Virus record (IMG/VR): IMGVR_UViG_3300047297_000301
Location: 1-64,000 of that record
From: a virus
Strand: one strand, 5' to 3'
DNA length: 64,000 nt
Part shown: positions 1 to 9,300 of the stretch, one piece after another
Position numbering within the stretch: position 1 is the stretch's first letter
Layout of the letters: every line of letters begins with the position of its first letter
Made by a program: the position numbers and the translations under genes
Notes under the pieces: generated by a model
What the model was told of the DNA's origin: nothing
Databases searched by the model: none
Seen by the model: the letters and a program-made list of their open reading frames with translations, nothing else

Positions 1-1508
1 CCGCAAATCAAAACACATTATTTAGTCTCTCTAAGTCGTTTGAAAACGACGAAGAATTTAAATCTTTCAAAATGCAGTTTGCACCCAAAAGCGAATCAGC
101 TAAAGGGCTAGAATCCTCTACGGAAGCAAGCAGCGAAGTCAAAAAGGAAATGGAAATGGATCCAAAACAATTAGAACAAATGTTAGCTGATGCAGCTAGC
201 AAAGCGGCTGAGCAAACTGCAAAAGCCATTGTCGAGTCACAAGCAAAAGCATTAGCTGACAAAGCTGCTGCTGATAAAGCCGAAGCTGAATTAGATGCAC
301 GCGTTAAAGCCGCTGTTGCTTCTATCTCTACTGTGGACACAGGTGCTGAGAAGCTCTTGGCCGAAGTTGAGAAGCGTTTAGCATCTGCTGAAGAGTCTAG
401 CAAATCAGTTATCGCTGGTTTAGAAGCCTCTTTAAAAGAGAAAGCTTCAGAAATCGAAGCAATCACAAAATCAAAAATGTCTTTCCAAGAAGCCAAAGAC
501 GGTATGTCTTATGGTGACAAAGAGAAGGCAGTTTTCTTAGCTAAAATGGCTGGCAAATCAATTGACGGTACACGTCTTGGCCGCGATTTAGTGCAAAAAT
601 ACGGTGCTCACGTGCCTTCAGCTACATGGGAACTCGAAGTTTCTTTGAACCTTGAATCTGAAGTTCGTCGTCGCTTAGTTGTTGCTCCTATTTTCCGCAA
701 CATTGCTATGCAAACCAACGTTATGACCATTCCAGTGAATCCAGAAGCAGGAACTGCTACTTGGGTTACTAACGCTGAGTTTGGCGCCGTTCCTGCTACC
801 CTTGGTGCAGCCGGTCCTTCAGCTGGTGGCAATGCTACCCACACCCTCAAAGAAATCACTTTGAATGCATATAAACTTGCCACAAACGAGTATACAGCAT
901 ACGAAGAAGAAGAAGATTCTTTGTTGGCTTTGATGCCAATCATTCGTGATGGTATGGTTCGTCGTGTTGCTCGCGCCGTTGACAAGGCTTTCTTGTTAGG
1001 TGCAGGTTCTGGTTCTGATCCCGTTAAAGGATTGAGCATCTGGGCTGCTAACACTACTGCTACTGGTAACACTGTTGCTGCTGGCATGAACGTTGCTAAG
1101 TTGCGCACATTGCGTCAAGGTTTGGGTGCTTGGGGTCTGGATCCCGCAGAAGTAATTTATATCATTAATACTGATACATATTACCAATTGCTGGAAGACA
1201 CAACCTTCCAAACCATGAACCAAGTTGGCTCACAAGCTACATTGTTGACTGGTCAAATCGGTCAAATCGGTGGAAGCCCAGTGTTGGTCTCTGCAGAGTT
1301 TGCTTCACCAGGTACTGGTATTGCAGGCGCTATTGCAGTCAACCCAGGCAACTTTATCGTTGGTAACCAGCGCGGTCTCCGCATCGATACCCAAGAATTA
1401 GTTGAAACACAACGTCGCGTTATGGTGGCTAGCCTCCGTACCGGTATGACACGTGTTACTACTAACTTAGGTAACGCTGTTACAGCACACAAGTACACAG
1501 CAACCTGA
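1..1508 (+). CDS. Major capsid protein, HK97 fold (5' partial)
   Basis: Forms the icosahedral shell of the head. The frame is open from base 3 through the ATG at 72 with no stop, and neither that ATG nor the one at 150 has a well-placed Shine-Dalgarno, so the true start is probably left of the window. Counting from the ATG at 72, residues 20-140 are Ala/Glu/Lys-rich and predicted coiled coil, like the scaffolding delta domain that HK97-type capsid precursors lose on maturation. Residues 180-478 carry the fold itself: an RRRLVVAPIFR-type helix, a glycine-rich loop, the AVDKAFLLGAGSG segment and a C-terminal MVASLRTGM strand, as in the Phage_capsid family. The connector gene follows, as expected in a head operon. 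The upstream extension could be a longer scaffold or the end of a fused protease; the window cannot decide. Confidence 0.9.
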   Translation, partial: ANQNTLFSLSKSFENDEEFKSFKMQFAPKSESAKGLESSTEASSEVKKEMEMDPKQLEQMLADAASKAAEQTAKAIVESQAKALADKAAADKAEAELDARVKAAVASISTVDTGAEKLLAEVEKRLASAEESSKSVIAGLEASLKEKASEIEAITKSKMSFQEAKDGMSYGDKEKAVFLAKMAGKSIDGTRLGRDLVQKYGAHVPSATWELEVSLNLESEVRRRLVVAPIFRNIAMQTNVMTIPVNPEAGTATWVTNAEFGAVPATLGAAGPSAGGNATHTLKEITLNAYKLATNEYTAYEEEEDSLLALMPIIRDGMVRRVARAVDKAFLLGAGSGSDPVKGLSIWAANTTATGNTVAAGMNVAKLRTLRQGLGAWGLDPAEVIYIINTDTYYQLLEDTTFQTMNQVGSQATLLTGQIGQIGGSPVLVSAEFASPGTGIAGAIAVNPGNFIVGNQRGLRIDTQELVETQRRVMVASLRTGMTRVTTNLGNAVTAHKYTAT

Positions 1509-1526
1509 TCTGCTAGTGTAATTGTT

Positions 1527-1552
1527 AACAAGACCCTTCGGGGTCTTGTTTT
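1527..1552 (+). terminator. Intrinsic terminator after capsid gene
   Basis: Perfect 10-bp stem (arms 1527-1536 and 1541-1550) with a TTCG tetraloop and a short T run. It lies 18 bases after the capsid stop and would reduce transcription into the neck genes, giving an excess of capsid mRNA. Confidence 0.85.
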
Positions 1553-1583
1553 ATAAAGGTATTATGTACCTTTATAAAACAAG
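1545..1583 (+). promoter_or_regulatory. 17-bp perfect inverted repeat overlapping the terminator
   Basis: Bases 1545-1561 are the exact reverse complement of 1567-1583, with a 5-base loop (TTATG). The left arm shares bases 1545-1550 with the right arm of the capsid terminator, so the two RNA hairpins exclude each other. The element ends just before the Shine-Dalgarno of the next gene. It may be an anti-terminator, an RNA-processing site or an mRNA-stabilising structure. Confidence 0.6.
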
Positions 1584-1593
1584 CGAGGTATTT

Positions 1594-2160
1594 ATGGCAA
1601 CAAATTTAGTAACAAAAGCAGAATACAAAGCTTACATGGGAATTAGTAGTACAAACTCTGACACAGAAATTGATTTCTTAATACCCAAAGTTAGCGATTT
1701 AGTAAAAACATATTGCCGTCGTACTTTCATTGATTTTTACGACGAGGCTAAAACAGAAGTGTTTGATGGTGGCTTCAAACAGATCATATTAAAAGAAACT
1801 CCAGTAGTTACAGTTAACTCAGTTGCTTATAGTGCTGACTACGGTAAGACATACACTAATCTAGTAAAGTTTACAGACTACGTAGCACGTGATGACTATG
1901 TACTTAGCTTAAGCCCAGCCGGATTCCCAGAACAAATTAACGGATACAAAGTAGTTTATTTTGCAGGTTACGAAGTAATCCCTAGTGATCTAAAATTAGC
2001 CGTATTAGATTTAGTAGAGTACTACTCACGCAATAATGGTGCTGTACACAGTACTCGTGACTTAAATCCTAATACAACACAAATTAATTATGTTGCTTCC
2101 AGTAACTTCCCAGCAGCGATCAAACGTGTGTTAGATCAATATATGGCGGACTTTACATGA
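1594..2160 (+). CDS. Head-tail connector protein (gp6-like)
   Basis: 188 residues. The N-terminus (VTKAEYKAYMGIS, then TEIDFLIPKVSDLVKTYCRR) matches the start of HK97 gp6-type connector adaptors, small mostly helical proteins that form a ring under the portal. The ATG at 1594 is chosen because a GAGG Shine-Dalgarno precedes it at 1585-1588. A longer frame from 1522 would translate through the terminator hairpin and is unlikely. Position between capsid and neck/tail genes agrees. The stop overlaps the ATG of the next gene (ATGA), suggesting coupled translation. Confidence 0.8.
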   Translation: MATNLVTKAEYKAYMGISSTNSDTEIDFLIPKVSDLVKTYCRRTFIDFYDEAKTEVFDGGFKQIILKETPVVTVNSVAYSADYGKTYTNLVKFTDYVARDDYVLSLSPAGFPEQINGYKVVYFAGYEVIPSDLKLAVLDLVEYYSRNNGAVHSTRDLNPNTTQINYVASSNFPAAIKRVLDQYMADFT

Positions 2161-3620
2161 GTATAGCAGACTTTAGTAAAACTATACAAAGTCAAATTTA
2201 TAAAAGCTGGTTGGAAAAGCTAGATAAGAATATTATTACTAACTCAGCAAGAAGTTTGCGCGCAAGCCAGCAAGTTTCAGGTAAGACTGATTTCTATCTT
2301 ACAGAACAGACTGTACAAAATATGTACAAGACTATTACTGGTAAAGAAATGGATAATGCAGAAGTAGATGTTTTACTATATAGCTTGAAACAAGGTGGAG
2401 CAGGATCAGTACCAGGTACATTTACTACAGTTAATGGAAGTAAAGCCGTAGTATTTAAGTCCATAGGATTTGATACTATTAGTTCTAGGTTAGTAGACGT
2501 TTTTGAAAATGACTACTTAGTACAAGAAGCATATCGTAAAGCTGAAGAAAAATATATTACTGGTGAAATAGCAGAGCTTAATAAACGTACCGATTTAAAA
2601 GGTAAGGCCAAACAAATTGAAATAGATAAGATTGAAGCAGAAGGTAAACGTAGAGCTTCTTTTGGATACTATTTTAACAAAGGTCACGTTATAGGTGTTG
2701 CCACTAATCTAACAAAAGAATTTAGAAATAACTTAGATAAAGCAGATGCATTGTCTAAAAAAGAACGTACTGCTTTAGTTAATGTACTAGATCAATATAT
2801 TGCTAAGTTGGAAGCAGACGATTTAAATAGTGCTAATCTACCTAATGCTGTTAATCAAGAATTTTATGCAGGGTATATAAAGTCTAGTAGTAAGTATCTT
2901 GTAGAAATACAATGTGCTGTTAAAAATCAAGGATCTGGTCGTGATCAAACATCGCCAGTATTAGATGAGCTAAGAAAAGTATTTTCAGTTAATACTAAAG
3001 ATATAACTGACATTCTAACTAAATCACCAACACTAGGTAAAGCACTAATAAATACCAAAGGTTCTTCTAGTTTTAAAGATCTAGTTGTAAAAGATATGTT
3101 AAATATCCTTACTGGTAGTAAGTTAGATACTAAACAATACAAACAACCTCCAAAACTTATTGGTAAAAAAACTACTCAGATAAATAAACCAAAAAGTAAT
3201 AAGACTAAAATACAGACTCTTAAAAAATTAAAGAGTAAGGTACAAGCAACAAAATCTGATACTAATAAAATCAGAGAAATGCCACAAATAACACAGACTG
3301 TACCTAATCTATTAGCCCTAATAAATACTCAACTTCAAGATGTAATTAGTGCAAATATGGGAGACGGCTCAAGCCGTAATGTTTTAAATTACCGTACAGG
3401 TAGATTTGCTAGTACTGTCAACGTAGAGTATTTAAGTACCAGCAGAGAAGGAATGATTAGTGCCTTTTATTCTTATATGAAAAATCCGTATGCAACGTTT
3501 AGTGCCGGAGGTCGTCAATCAGCACCTAGTAGCAGAGACCCTAAATTACTAATCTCTAGATCAATTAGACAGATTGCAGAACAAGTAGTAAGTAATAAAT
3601 TAAGGGCGGTAGCATTATGA
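2157..3620 (+). CDS. Neck/head-completion structural protein, uncharacterised
   Basis: 487 residues, rich in Lys, Asn, Thr and Ser, and not recognised as a whole. It sits where HK97-type phages encode head closure and gp10-like neck proteins, coupled by 4-base overlaps to the connector before and the tail terminator after. Residues 330-375 form a very Lys/Thr-rich linker. The C-terminal 90 residues contain an RTGRFASTV motif like the LRTGRL-type strand of gp10-like tail-completion proteins, followed by a conserved-looking end. It could therefore be a gp10-like domain with a long N-terminal extension. The role is inferred mainly from position. Confidence 0.5.
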   Translation: MSIADFSKTIQSQIYKSWLEKLDKNIITNSARSLRASQQVSGKTDFYLTEQTVQNMYKTITGKEMDNAEVDVLLYSLKQGGAGSVPGTFTTVNGSKAVVFKSIGFDTISSRLVDVFENDYLVQEAYRKAEEKYITGEIAELNKRTDLKGKAKQIEIDKIEAEGKRRASFGYYFNKGHVIGVATNLTKEFRNNLDKADALSKKERTALVNVLDQYIAKLEADDLNSANLPNAVNQEFYAGYIKSSSKYLVEIQCAVKNQGSGRDQTSPVLDELRKVFSVNTKDITDILTKSPTLGKALINTKGSSSFKDLVVKDMLNILTGSKLDTKQYKQPPKLIGKKTTQINKPKSNKTKIQTLKKLKSKVQATKSDTNKIREMPQITQTVPNLLALINTQLQDVISANMGDGSSRNVLNYRTGRFASTVNVEYLSTSREGMISAFYSYMKNPYATFSAGGRQSAPSSRDPKLLISRSIRQIAEQVVSNKLRAVAL

Positions 3621-4057
3621 CAAGAAGAATAAGCGTTGTAAAAGCCTTAGCTGAAAAGTTTAAAATAATTGACGGTACTGGTAGTTTCAAAACTAATTTA
3701 TTTGATAATAGCTACCCCAAGCTTAAATTTTGGGATGAAGTACAGGATTTTCCTTGCGTGTATCTTACCGCAGGTACAGAAATCAGAGAGTATATGCCCA
3801 GTGATTTTACATGGGGCTTTTTAAACGTAAGCATCAAGGTATATGTTCGCAGTGAAAGCGAAGCGCAGCAACTGTTAGAAGACTTACTTGACGACTTAGA
3901 AAAAGTAATTCACGACAACCGTGTATTAGTATATGATACTACTAATAACTTATCAACAACTGAAATATTAATTCAGTCAATAACTACCGATGAAGGGCTA
4001 CTAGCTCCTTATGGTGTCGGTGAAATCAACGTACAAGTGCGCTACGCATTGGTATAA
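3617..4057 (+). CDS. Tail terminator protein (lambda U-like)
   Basis: 146 residues. Size, location just before the tail tube gene and the alternating alpha/beta pattern fit the tail terminator ring that caps the tube and joins it to the head. Supporting segments are an N-terminal helix (VVKALAEKF), a central strand region (FPCVYLTAGTEIREY, then WGFLNVSIKVYVRSE), a long acidic helix (QQLLEDLLDDLEKVI) and a final INVQVRYAL strand, the usual order in U-like proteins. The start overlaps the previous stop (ATGA). Confidence 0.7.
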   Translation: MTRRISVVKALAEKFKIIDGTGSFKTNLFDNSYPKLKFWDEVQDFPCVYLTAGTEIREYMPSDFTWGFLNVSIKVYVRSESEAQQLLEDLLDDLEKVIHDNRVLVYDTTNNLSTTEILIQSITTDEGLLAPYGVGEINVQVRYALV

Positions 4058-4140
4058 CTCTCGGAATTAAGCAAGCACGACAACAGATAAATATCTAGTT
4101 AAGGTGCTTAAATATTTCCAAAAATCATAAAGGAAAGAGT

Positions 4141-5337
4141 ATGGCATTAAATTTACTACGTAATAGTCGAGTTTTTTACACGACTAATTTAAATAGCTCA
4201 GGACAGGTGGCTTTAAGTGGTCACACTGCCTCAACAACACGAGAACTCCAAGTTTTGGACGGCTTCTCTTTTTCACAAAACACAGGTCAAGAAACAGTTA
4301 CTGTTAATGAAGCAGGTGCTGCACCTATTCGTGGTCAACGTAGTTTTAATACTTCGTTAGAACCAGTAGATTGGAGTTTTAGTACCTATATTCGCCCTAA
4401 GTTTAACGAAGGCACTACAAGTTTGACAGCGCTTGACTCAGACGACAAAGTTGACGCAGAAGAATATGTAATGTGGAACTCGATGGCTAGCGCTACAGGT
4501 AATGGTTGGACACAAACTGCAGCCATTGCAGGATCACCAGGAACAGCGCCTTTTTCAACAGTAGCTTTCACAAATTCAAACGTACACCAACTCCAAGCTT
4601 TTGGCTTGATTATTCAGTTTGAAGATGTTACTTATGTAATCGATAATTGCGCGATTGATTCAGCAACTATCGACTTTGGTTTAGATGCTATTGCTGCTAT
4701 TGCATGGGCTGGAAAAGGCACTGAGATGCGTCAATTGCCTACAACTTTAACAATCTCAGGTGCGGGTTCAGTTACTGGTGGTGGATTTACAGGAACAAAT
4801 GATTTCCAGCAAAAAGATACCTCAGCACGTTACATTGCTAACAAACTGTCTACAATGACACTGGCGTCTCAGACTTTTGGTGGATTAACTGGAACAAGTT
4901 ATGGTAATATTGCTATCACTGGCGGTAATGTAACAATCAGTAATAACTTAACATATTTAACACCTGCAAATTTAGGTGTTGTTAATGTTCCTATTACTTA
5001 TTTTACAGGTACTCGTTCTGTTACGGCTAATGTAACTTGTTATTTAAAAACAGGTACAGGTACCAGTGCCGAATTGCTTAAAGATATGTTAGCAGCTAGT
5101 TCAAGCAGTACTTCTAACAAATTTGAAGCTATAATTAAAGTAGGCGGTAACAACGATACTCGCTTTGAAATTGCTATGCCAACCACTCAGTTGACTATTC
5201 CTGCAATTACTTCTGAGCAGATTATTTCTACTTCAATTACTATGACTGCTCAAGGTTCTACTACTGGAACTGCTACTGGCGGATACGATCTTGAAGCCAA
5301 GAACGAAGTTACACTTAAGTATTACGCAGCGGCTTAA
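4141..5337 (+). CDS. Major tail tube protein
   Basis: 398 residues, beta-rich with few charged residues, preceded by a strong Shine-Dalgarno (AAGGAAAG, 4130-4137) and followed by its own terminator, as expected for the most abundant tail protein. The N-terminal 200 residues carry a tube-like pattern: LNLLRNSRVFYTT, then ELQVLDGFSFSQNTGQE, then DWSFSTYIRPKF. The C-terminal half repeats the tube-fold style (TRSVTANVTCYLKTGTG, then ITMTAQG), suggesting two stacked beta-sandwich domains. It builds the tail lumen around the tape measure. Confidence 0.8.
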   Translation: MALNLLRNSRVFYTTNLNSSGQVALSGHTASTTRELQVLDGFSFSQNTGQETVTVNEAGAAPIRGQRSFNTSLEPVDWSFSTYIRPKFNEGTTSLTALDSDDKVDAEEYVMWNSMASATGNGWTQTAAIAGSPGTAPFSTVAFTNSNVHQLQAFGLIIQFEDVTYVIDNCAIDSATIDFGLDAIAAIAWAGKGTEMRQLPTTLTISGAGSVTGGGFTGTNDFQQKDTSARYIANKLSTMTLASQTFGGLTGTSYGNIAITGGNVTISNNLTYLTPANLGVVNVPITYFTGTRSVTANVTCYLKTGTGTSAELLKDMLAASSSSTSNKFEAIIKVGGNNDTRFEIAMPTTQLTIPAITSEQIISTSITMTAQGSTTGTATGGYDLEAKNEVTLKYYAAA

Positions 5338-5356
5338 TTAGCTACTGCATTTTCAC

Positions 5357-5388
5357 AGAGACTGGGTTGATCTCCAGTCTCTCTTTTT
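5357..5388 (+). terminator. Intrinsic terminator after tail tube gene
   Basis: Nine-base stem (5357-5365 with 5374-5382), 8-base loop, then a five-T run. It fits the need for more tube protein than chaperone. Confidence 0.85.
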
Positions 5389-5406
5389 CAAAAATATTAT
5401 TATAAA

Positions 5407-5826
5407 ATGACTACTCTCTCTTTAAAAACACTGTTAGTTCCTTCTAAATCAGTTCAGGTTGAATATCCTGGAATGCCTGGTTTTGTAGTTGATTTGGCAT
5501 TTTTATCTCGCGAAACGCTTTTGTCGATTCGTAAGAAATCTACAAAAACCAGCTTTAAAAACCGTCAAGCTTCTGAAGAATTCAACGAAGATTTATTTCT
5601 ACAACTTTATGTTGAAGCAGCTATAAAAGGCTGGAGTGGATTTAAATTATCTTATCTAGAGCAACTTGCTCCAGTTGATTTAACTGGTAAAGATCTCGAT
5701 TCCGAACTAGGATATACTGCTGAAAATGCACTGTACTTAATGAAAAATTCAAGTAACTTTGACGCTTTTATTAGTGAACAGGTATCTGACCTGGGAAACT
5801 TTTCAACGACCAACTCCACCAAGTAA
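5407..5826 (+). CDS. Tail assembly chaperone, short form (lambda G-like)
   Basis: 139 residues. Lies between the tube and tape measure genes, the invariant place of the G/GT pair that coats the tape measure during tail assembly. The N-terminus (LKTLLVPSKSVQVEYPGMPGFVVDLAFLSRE) resembles chaperones that open with a strand-rich lead followed by a helical domain. Near the 3' end the frame carries a -1 frameshift signal, so some ribosomes make a longer protein using the next frame. Function rests on synteny plus the frameshift. Confidence 0.8.
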   Translation: MTTLSLKTLLVPSKSVQVEYPGMPGFVVDLAFLSRETLLSIRKKSTKTSFKNRQASEEFNEDLFLQLYVEAAIKGWSGFKLSYLEQLAPVDLTGKDLDSELGYTAENALYLMKNSSNFDAFISEQVSDLGNFSTTNSTK

Positions 5827-5840
5827 ACGGGCAGTTGGTC
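5793..5840 (+). promoter_or_regulatory. Programmed -1 ribosomal frameshift signal
   Basis: Slippery heptamer G_GGA_AAC at 5793-5799 is in the correct phase of the chaperone frame and differs from lambda's G_GGA_AAG only at the last base. Eight bases downstream is a perfect 8-bp stem (5808-5815 with 5833-5840) whose 17-base loop contains the zero-frame stop. The -1 frame is open from 5790 to 6185. Slippage joins the first 131 residues to 128 more, giving a product of about 259 residues. Confidence 0.88.
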
Positions 5841-6185
5841 AACTACTTTCAAAATATGAGCGTTGGCATGACCAAAGACGCATATTTTGAAATGTGCGAA
5901 GCGCTAGGTAACGAACCGCTAGAGTCTGAAGTTCCAGTTGATTTTGAAGACTTTCCGCTAGAAGTACAACAGGCGTTTAACGCCTATAAAATGCTCCGTG
6001 ACGAATGGGATACCATGAGTGGTAGCTATTTAGGTAAATCCTTGATAGGTATTAAAGACATTTTAGAAGCAACAGAGATTGACGTTTCTGAACATAAACT
6101 TGTAATTATGCTTATACGTATAATTGATAATGTAAGATCAGAAGAGATCAATAATAAGAAAAAGATGCAAGAGCCCGCTAGCTAA
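5799..6185 (+). CDS. Tail assembly chaperone, T domain made by frameshift
   Basis: This is the -1 frame extension, equivalent to lambda T in gpGT, and has no credible start of its own: the only early candidate is a TTG at 5835 inside the frameshift hairpin, without a Shine-Dalgarno. The domain is acidic and helical (GMTKDAYFEMCEALG, then FPLEVQQAFNAYKMLRDEWD). In lambda the T domain recruits the tube protein to the chaperone-coated tape measure. Coordinates begin at the first codon read after slippage. The terminator for this transcript overlaps the last codons. Confidence 0.8.
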   Translation, partial: LFNDQLHQVNGQLVNYFQNMSVGMTKDAYFEMCEALGNEPLESEVPVDFEDFPLEVQQAFNAYKMLRDEWDTMSGSYLGKSLIGIKDILEATEIDVSEHKLVIMLIRIIDNVRSEEINNKKKMQEPAS

Positions 6186-6203
6186 AAATTAGCGGGCTTT
6201 TTT
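6172..6203 (+). terminator. Intrinsic terminator before tape measure promoter
   Basis: Nine-base stem (6172-6180 with 6190-6198) and a run of six T. The left arm lies in the last codons of the frameshift product. A closely related stem is reused on the other strand at 56042-56071. Confidence 0.88.
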
Positions 6204-6222
6204 GCGTTAAAAATTTTTTGGT

Positions 6223-6251
6223 TTGACAAAAGAGTGCTCACATGTTATAAT
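6223..6251 (+). promoter_or_regulatory. Consensus sigma-70 promoter for tape measure / tail tip operon
   Basis: TTGACA at 6223-6228 and TATAAT at 6246-6251 with a 17-base spacer, an exact match to the sigma-70 consensus, placed just after a terminator and about 54 bases before the tape measure start. Confidence 0.9.
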
Positions 6252-6264
6252 GGTCTCTAGTTAA

Positions 6265-6286
6265 ATTATCAAAAAATTTTGATAAT
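6265..6286. promoter_or_regulatory. 10-bp palindrome in tape measure leader
   Basis: Arms 6265-6274 and 6277-6286 are perfect reverse complements separated by two bases, beginning about 7 bases after the expected transcription start. It may be an operator or a 5' mRNA hairpin. No candidate repressor is in the window. Confidence 0.45.
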
Positions 6287-6304
6287 ATACGAATAGGAGT
6301 ATGC

Positions 6305-9300
6305 ATGGCTAATAATGATACCGCTGTATTATATATTAAACTATCCGACCTTGGCACTATTAGTGCCAGTCACAAGGATTTAAAGGCTTTCAAAGGAACT
6401 TTTGATTCACTTCAAAAGGATATGAATAGACCTGCTGGTAAAGGTAAAGGCGGTTGGAAAAACGCCATGATGGGTAGCAACGAATATGATGTTGCCAGGG
6501 GTAGTGCCGGGGCAACGGGTGCATCTGGCCGAGACTTTGCAAATCAAGCTCGAGGGCTTGATGGATTAGTGCGCTTATACGCTACTTATGCAGCTAATTT
6601 ATTTGCGGCTGGTGCTGCTTTTCGCGCATTAAGTAACGCAGCAGATACTACTAATATGATCAAAGGTATGGATCAGTTAGGTGCTTCAAGCGGGCAAGCT
6701 CTTGGTACTATTGCTAAAAGATTAGTAAGTGTTACTGATGGCGCTATTAGTATGCGCGAATCTATTGAAGCTACTACTAAAGGTACTGCTGCAGGACTGT
6801 CATCAAAGCAAATGGAACAGCTGGGTATGGTAGCGAATAAAGCCTCTAAAGCACTAGGCGTCGCCATGCCAGACGCTATTAGTCGTTTAACACGCGGTAT
6901 TAGTAAACTCGAGCCTGAACTGTTAGACGAACTGGGTTTGTTTACAAAAATAGGTCCTGCTACAGAAAACTATGCTCGTAGTATAGGTAAAACCGCTAAC
7001 AGCTTAAGTGATTTTGAAAGACGTCAAGCGTTTGCTACAGCAGTATTAAAAGAAGGCTTAGACAAGTTTAGTGCTATTGATGTAAGCGCAAATCCTTATG
7101 ATAGGCTGTTAGCTAGTTTACAGAACTTAGGCCAAGGGGCTTTAGAAGTAGTAAACAAAGTACTAACACCGTTAGTCAATGTATTAACACAAAACCCTAC
7201 CGCTTTGTTAGCGGTTATTGCAGCAATTGGAGCGTCAATACTTAAAAGCGCGATACCTGCATTGGGCCAGTATCGTCAAAATTTACAAAATGCAGCCAAC
7301 GAAAGCCGAATGGTTTTCACCAAGATATATAGTGATCAACAAGAAAAACTCGGAGCCTTAGCGGATAGTGCAGGCGCAGCAGCAGCTGAAGCGTATAAAA
7401 AAGGTGCACCTACAATAGCTAAAATTGCCGAATTAGAAAAGTCTGCCAAAGGTTTTTCTAAAGGACGTAAAGATTTTGCAGCACTAGCAGGAAAAGATCC
7501 GTTTGCTATTACGCCTGAAGAAATCAAATCTTTAGAAAATCGTGCAAGATACTTAAAAGGTAGAAATGACGCTGAAGCACAAGCGCTTACCTTACACCTT
7601 GGAAAATTAAAAGCAATACGTGCGGGGGCAGCCGCAGCTTTTGATACAGCTTCTGAAGGTCTTATTAAAGGTACTGAGCCAGGGTATACTACACCAGGCT
7701 CTAACGATATTATAAATAAACGCACATTAAATAAATTAGCCTCAGAAAGTATTAGATCTACAACTGCAGAAACTCAAGCTATCTATGGTTCTAGAGCCGC
7801 ATACGCTAAATTAAATGAACAGATTGCTCTTGCTCGTGATAACAAGTTAAAGATAATTACTCGTTATGATGAAGAAGGTAAAGCAGTAGTAGAGAGTACT
7901 GGCAAAATGGGTAAACTTCAAGCAGGCTATACTCGCGTTGCAGGTGTAGTTGGTATTGTTGGACAAAAGATAGGTTCCTTGATAAGTGCTTTTGGTATTT
8001 ACGGAATTGTAGCTGGTGTAGTACTTCAAGCTTTAAGCATGCTTGATTCTGCGTTCTCTAAGGTAGGTAAACAAACAGAAGACTTCAATAAAGCTTTAGA
8101 CGGTAGTAAAGATGCTGTAGATAATGTTACCAGAACTTTAGATACTTTAAATAGGAAAGGCTCTTCTTCTACAATAAGTGGAATTTCTGCCCTATCTAAC
8201 GCAATGAATGAACTTACGTCGGCTACAGATGGTTCTGTAGACGCTGCTGAAAAATTAAAACAAGCTATTGCAGCAGGTGGTTGGTATGACGAACTACGTG
8301 AGTCAGTTCTAGGAATATTTGGAAAAGACGTAGATACTCAGTTAGCAAAAACACTTGCAGCTAGTTTACAAAGTACCCGTACTATACTACGTAGAACTGA
8401 TATCGGCTCAGATACTGATCAAAAATTAAAAGATGTTCTAGGAGTTGAAGAACTAGATATAAAAAGTGTTACTGAAGCTTTTAAATCAGGCAAGATTACA
8501 GTAGATAAGTACTTACAAATTCAAAAGATGTTAAATACTGCTTTAGGCAACAGTAGTAGTAAATTAAACGCTTTTAAAACAGCTACTGAAAATTCTAATA
8601 AAGCATACCAAGAGTTTATTCAATCAACTGCTAACACTAATCCATTATTTAAATTGGGTTCAAGTTTACAAGAAGTATCTATTGCAATGGGTGATACGCT
8701 TAAAGGAGGTGTTGACAGTCTAAATGCTGCGTTTAATGACTTAACGAATAATCCAGAAAAAGCAGCTTTATTTGGCGAAGCTTTTGTTAATTCGTTTGTA
8801 GCAATACGTACAGAGTTTAAGAGTACTTTTGATGCAGTAGCCAAAAACAGAGACGTGATGGCACAGTACCAAGGCAAAATTGAAGATGCTCAAAAAGCTT
8901 TAAAAGATTTACAAGAAAATAGTAAAGGTATATTTGCACTGCCTGGTCGAAACCAAATACAACAAGAGAAAAAAGCAGAAAAAAATCTTGAAAACTTACT
9001 AAGATCTCAAACCGAAGATGCAATGGTTATAGATACCTCTGTGTTTATCAAAGCAAGAGCTTTATTTGTAAGTGGCGTAGGAGCCGCTTTTTCAGAAGGT
9101 GCAAAAATTATTGATAAAGCACTTGGTCAAGCCAGTGCTAAGGCTGCATTAACTTTAGCTCAGGCACGTTCTGGAGCACTAAGCGGCGAACGTGCAGCAC
9201 TTGAGTCTGCTAGACTAAAAGACGAAGAGTTAAAAATACAACTAGCGGCTGTAGACCTGAACATGGAGCTAATAGGTAGTCAGGAACGCTTGATAGCAAG

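Noticed and set aside
608-1108. Minus-strand frame opposite the capsid gene
   Set aside because: No ribosome site, and the plus strand carries a clear HK97 capsid.
5835-6185. Independent gene starting at TTG 5835
   Set aside because: The TTG lies in the frameshift stem with no Shine-Dalgarno; the frame is explained by -1 slippage from the upstream chaperone.
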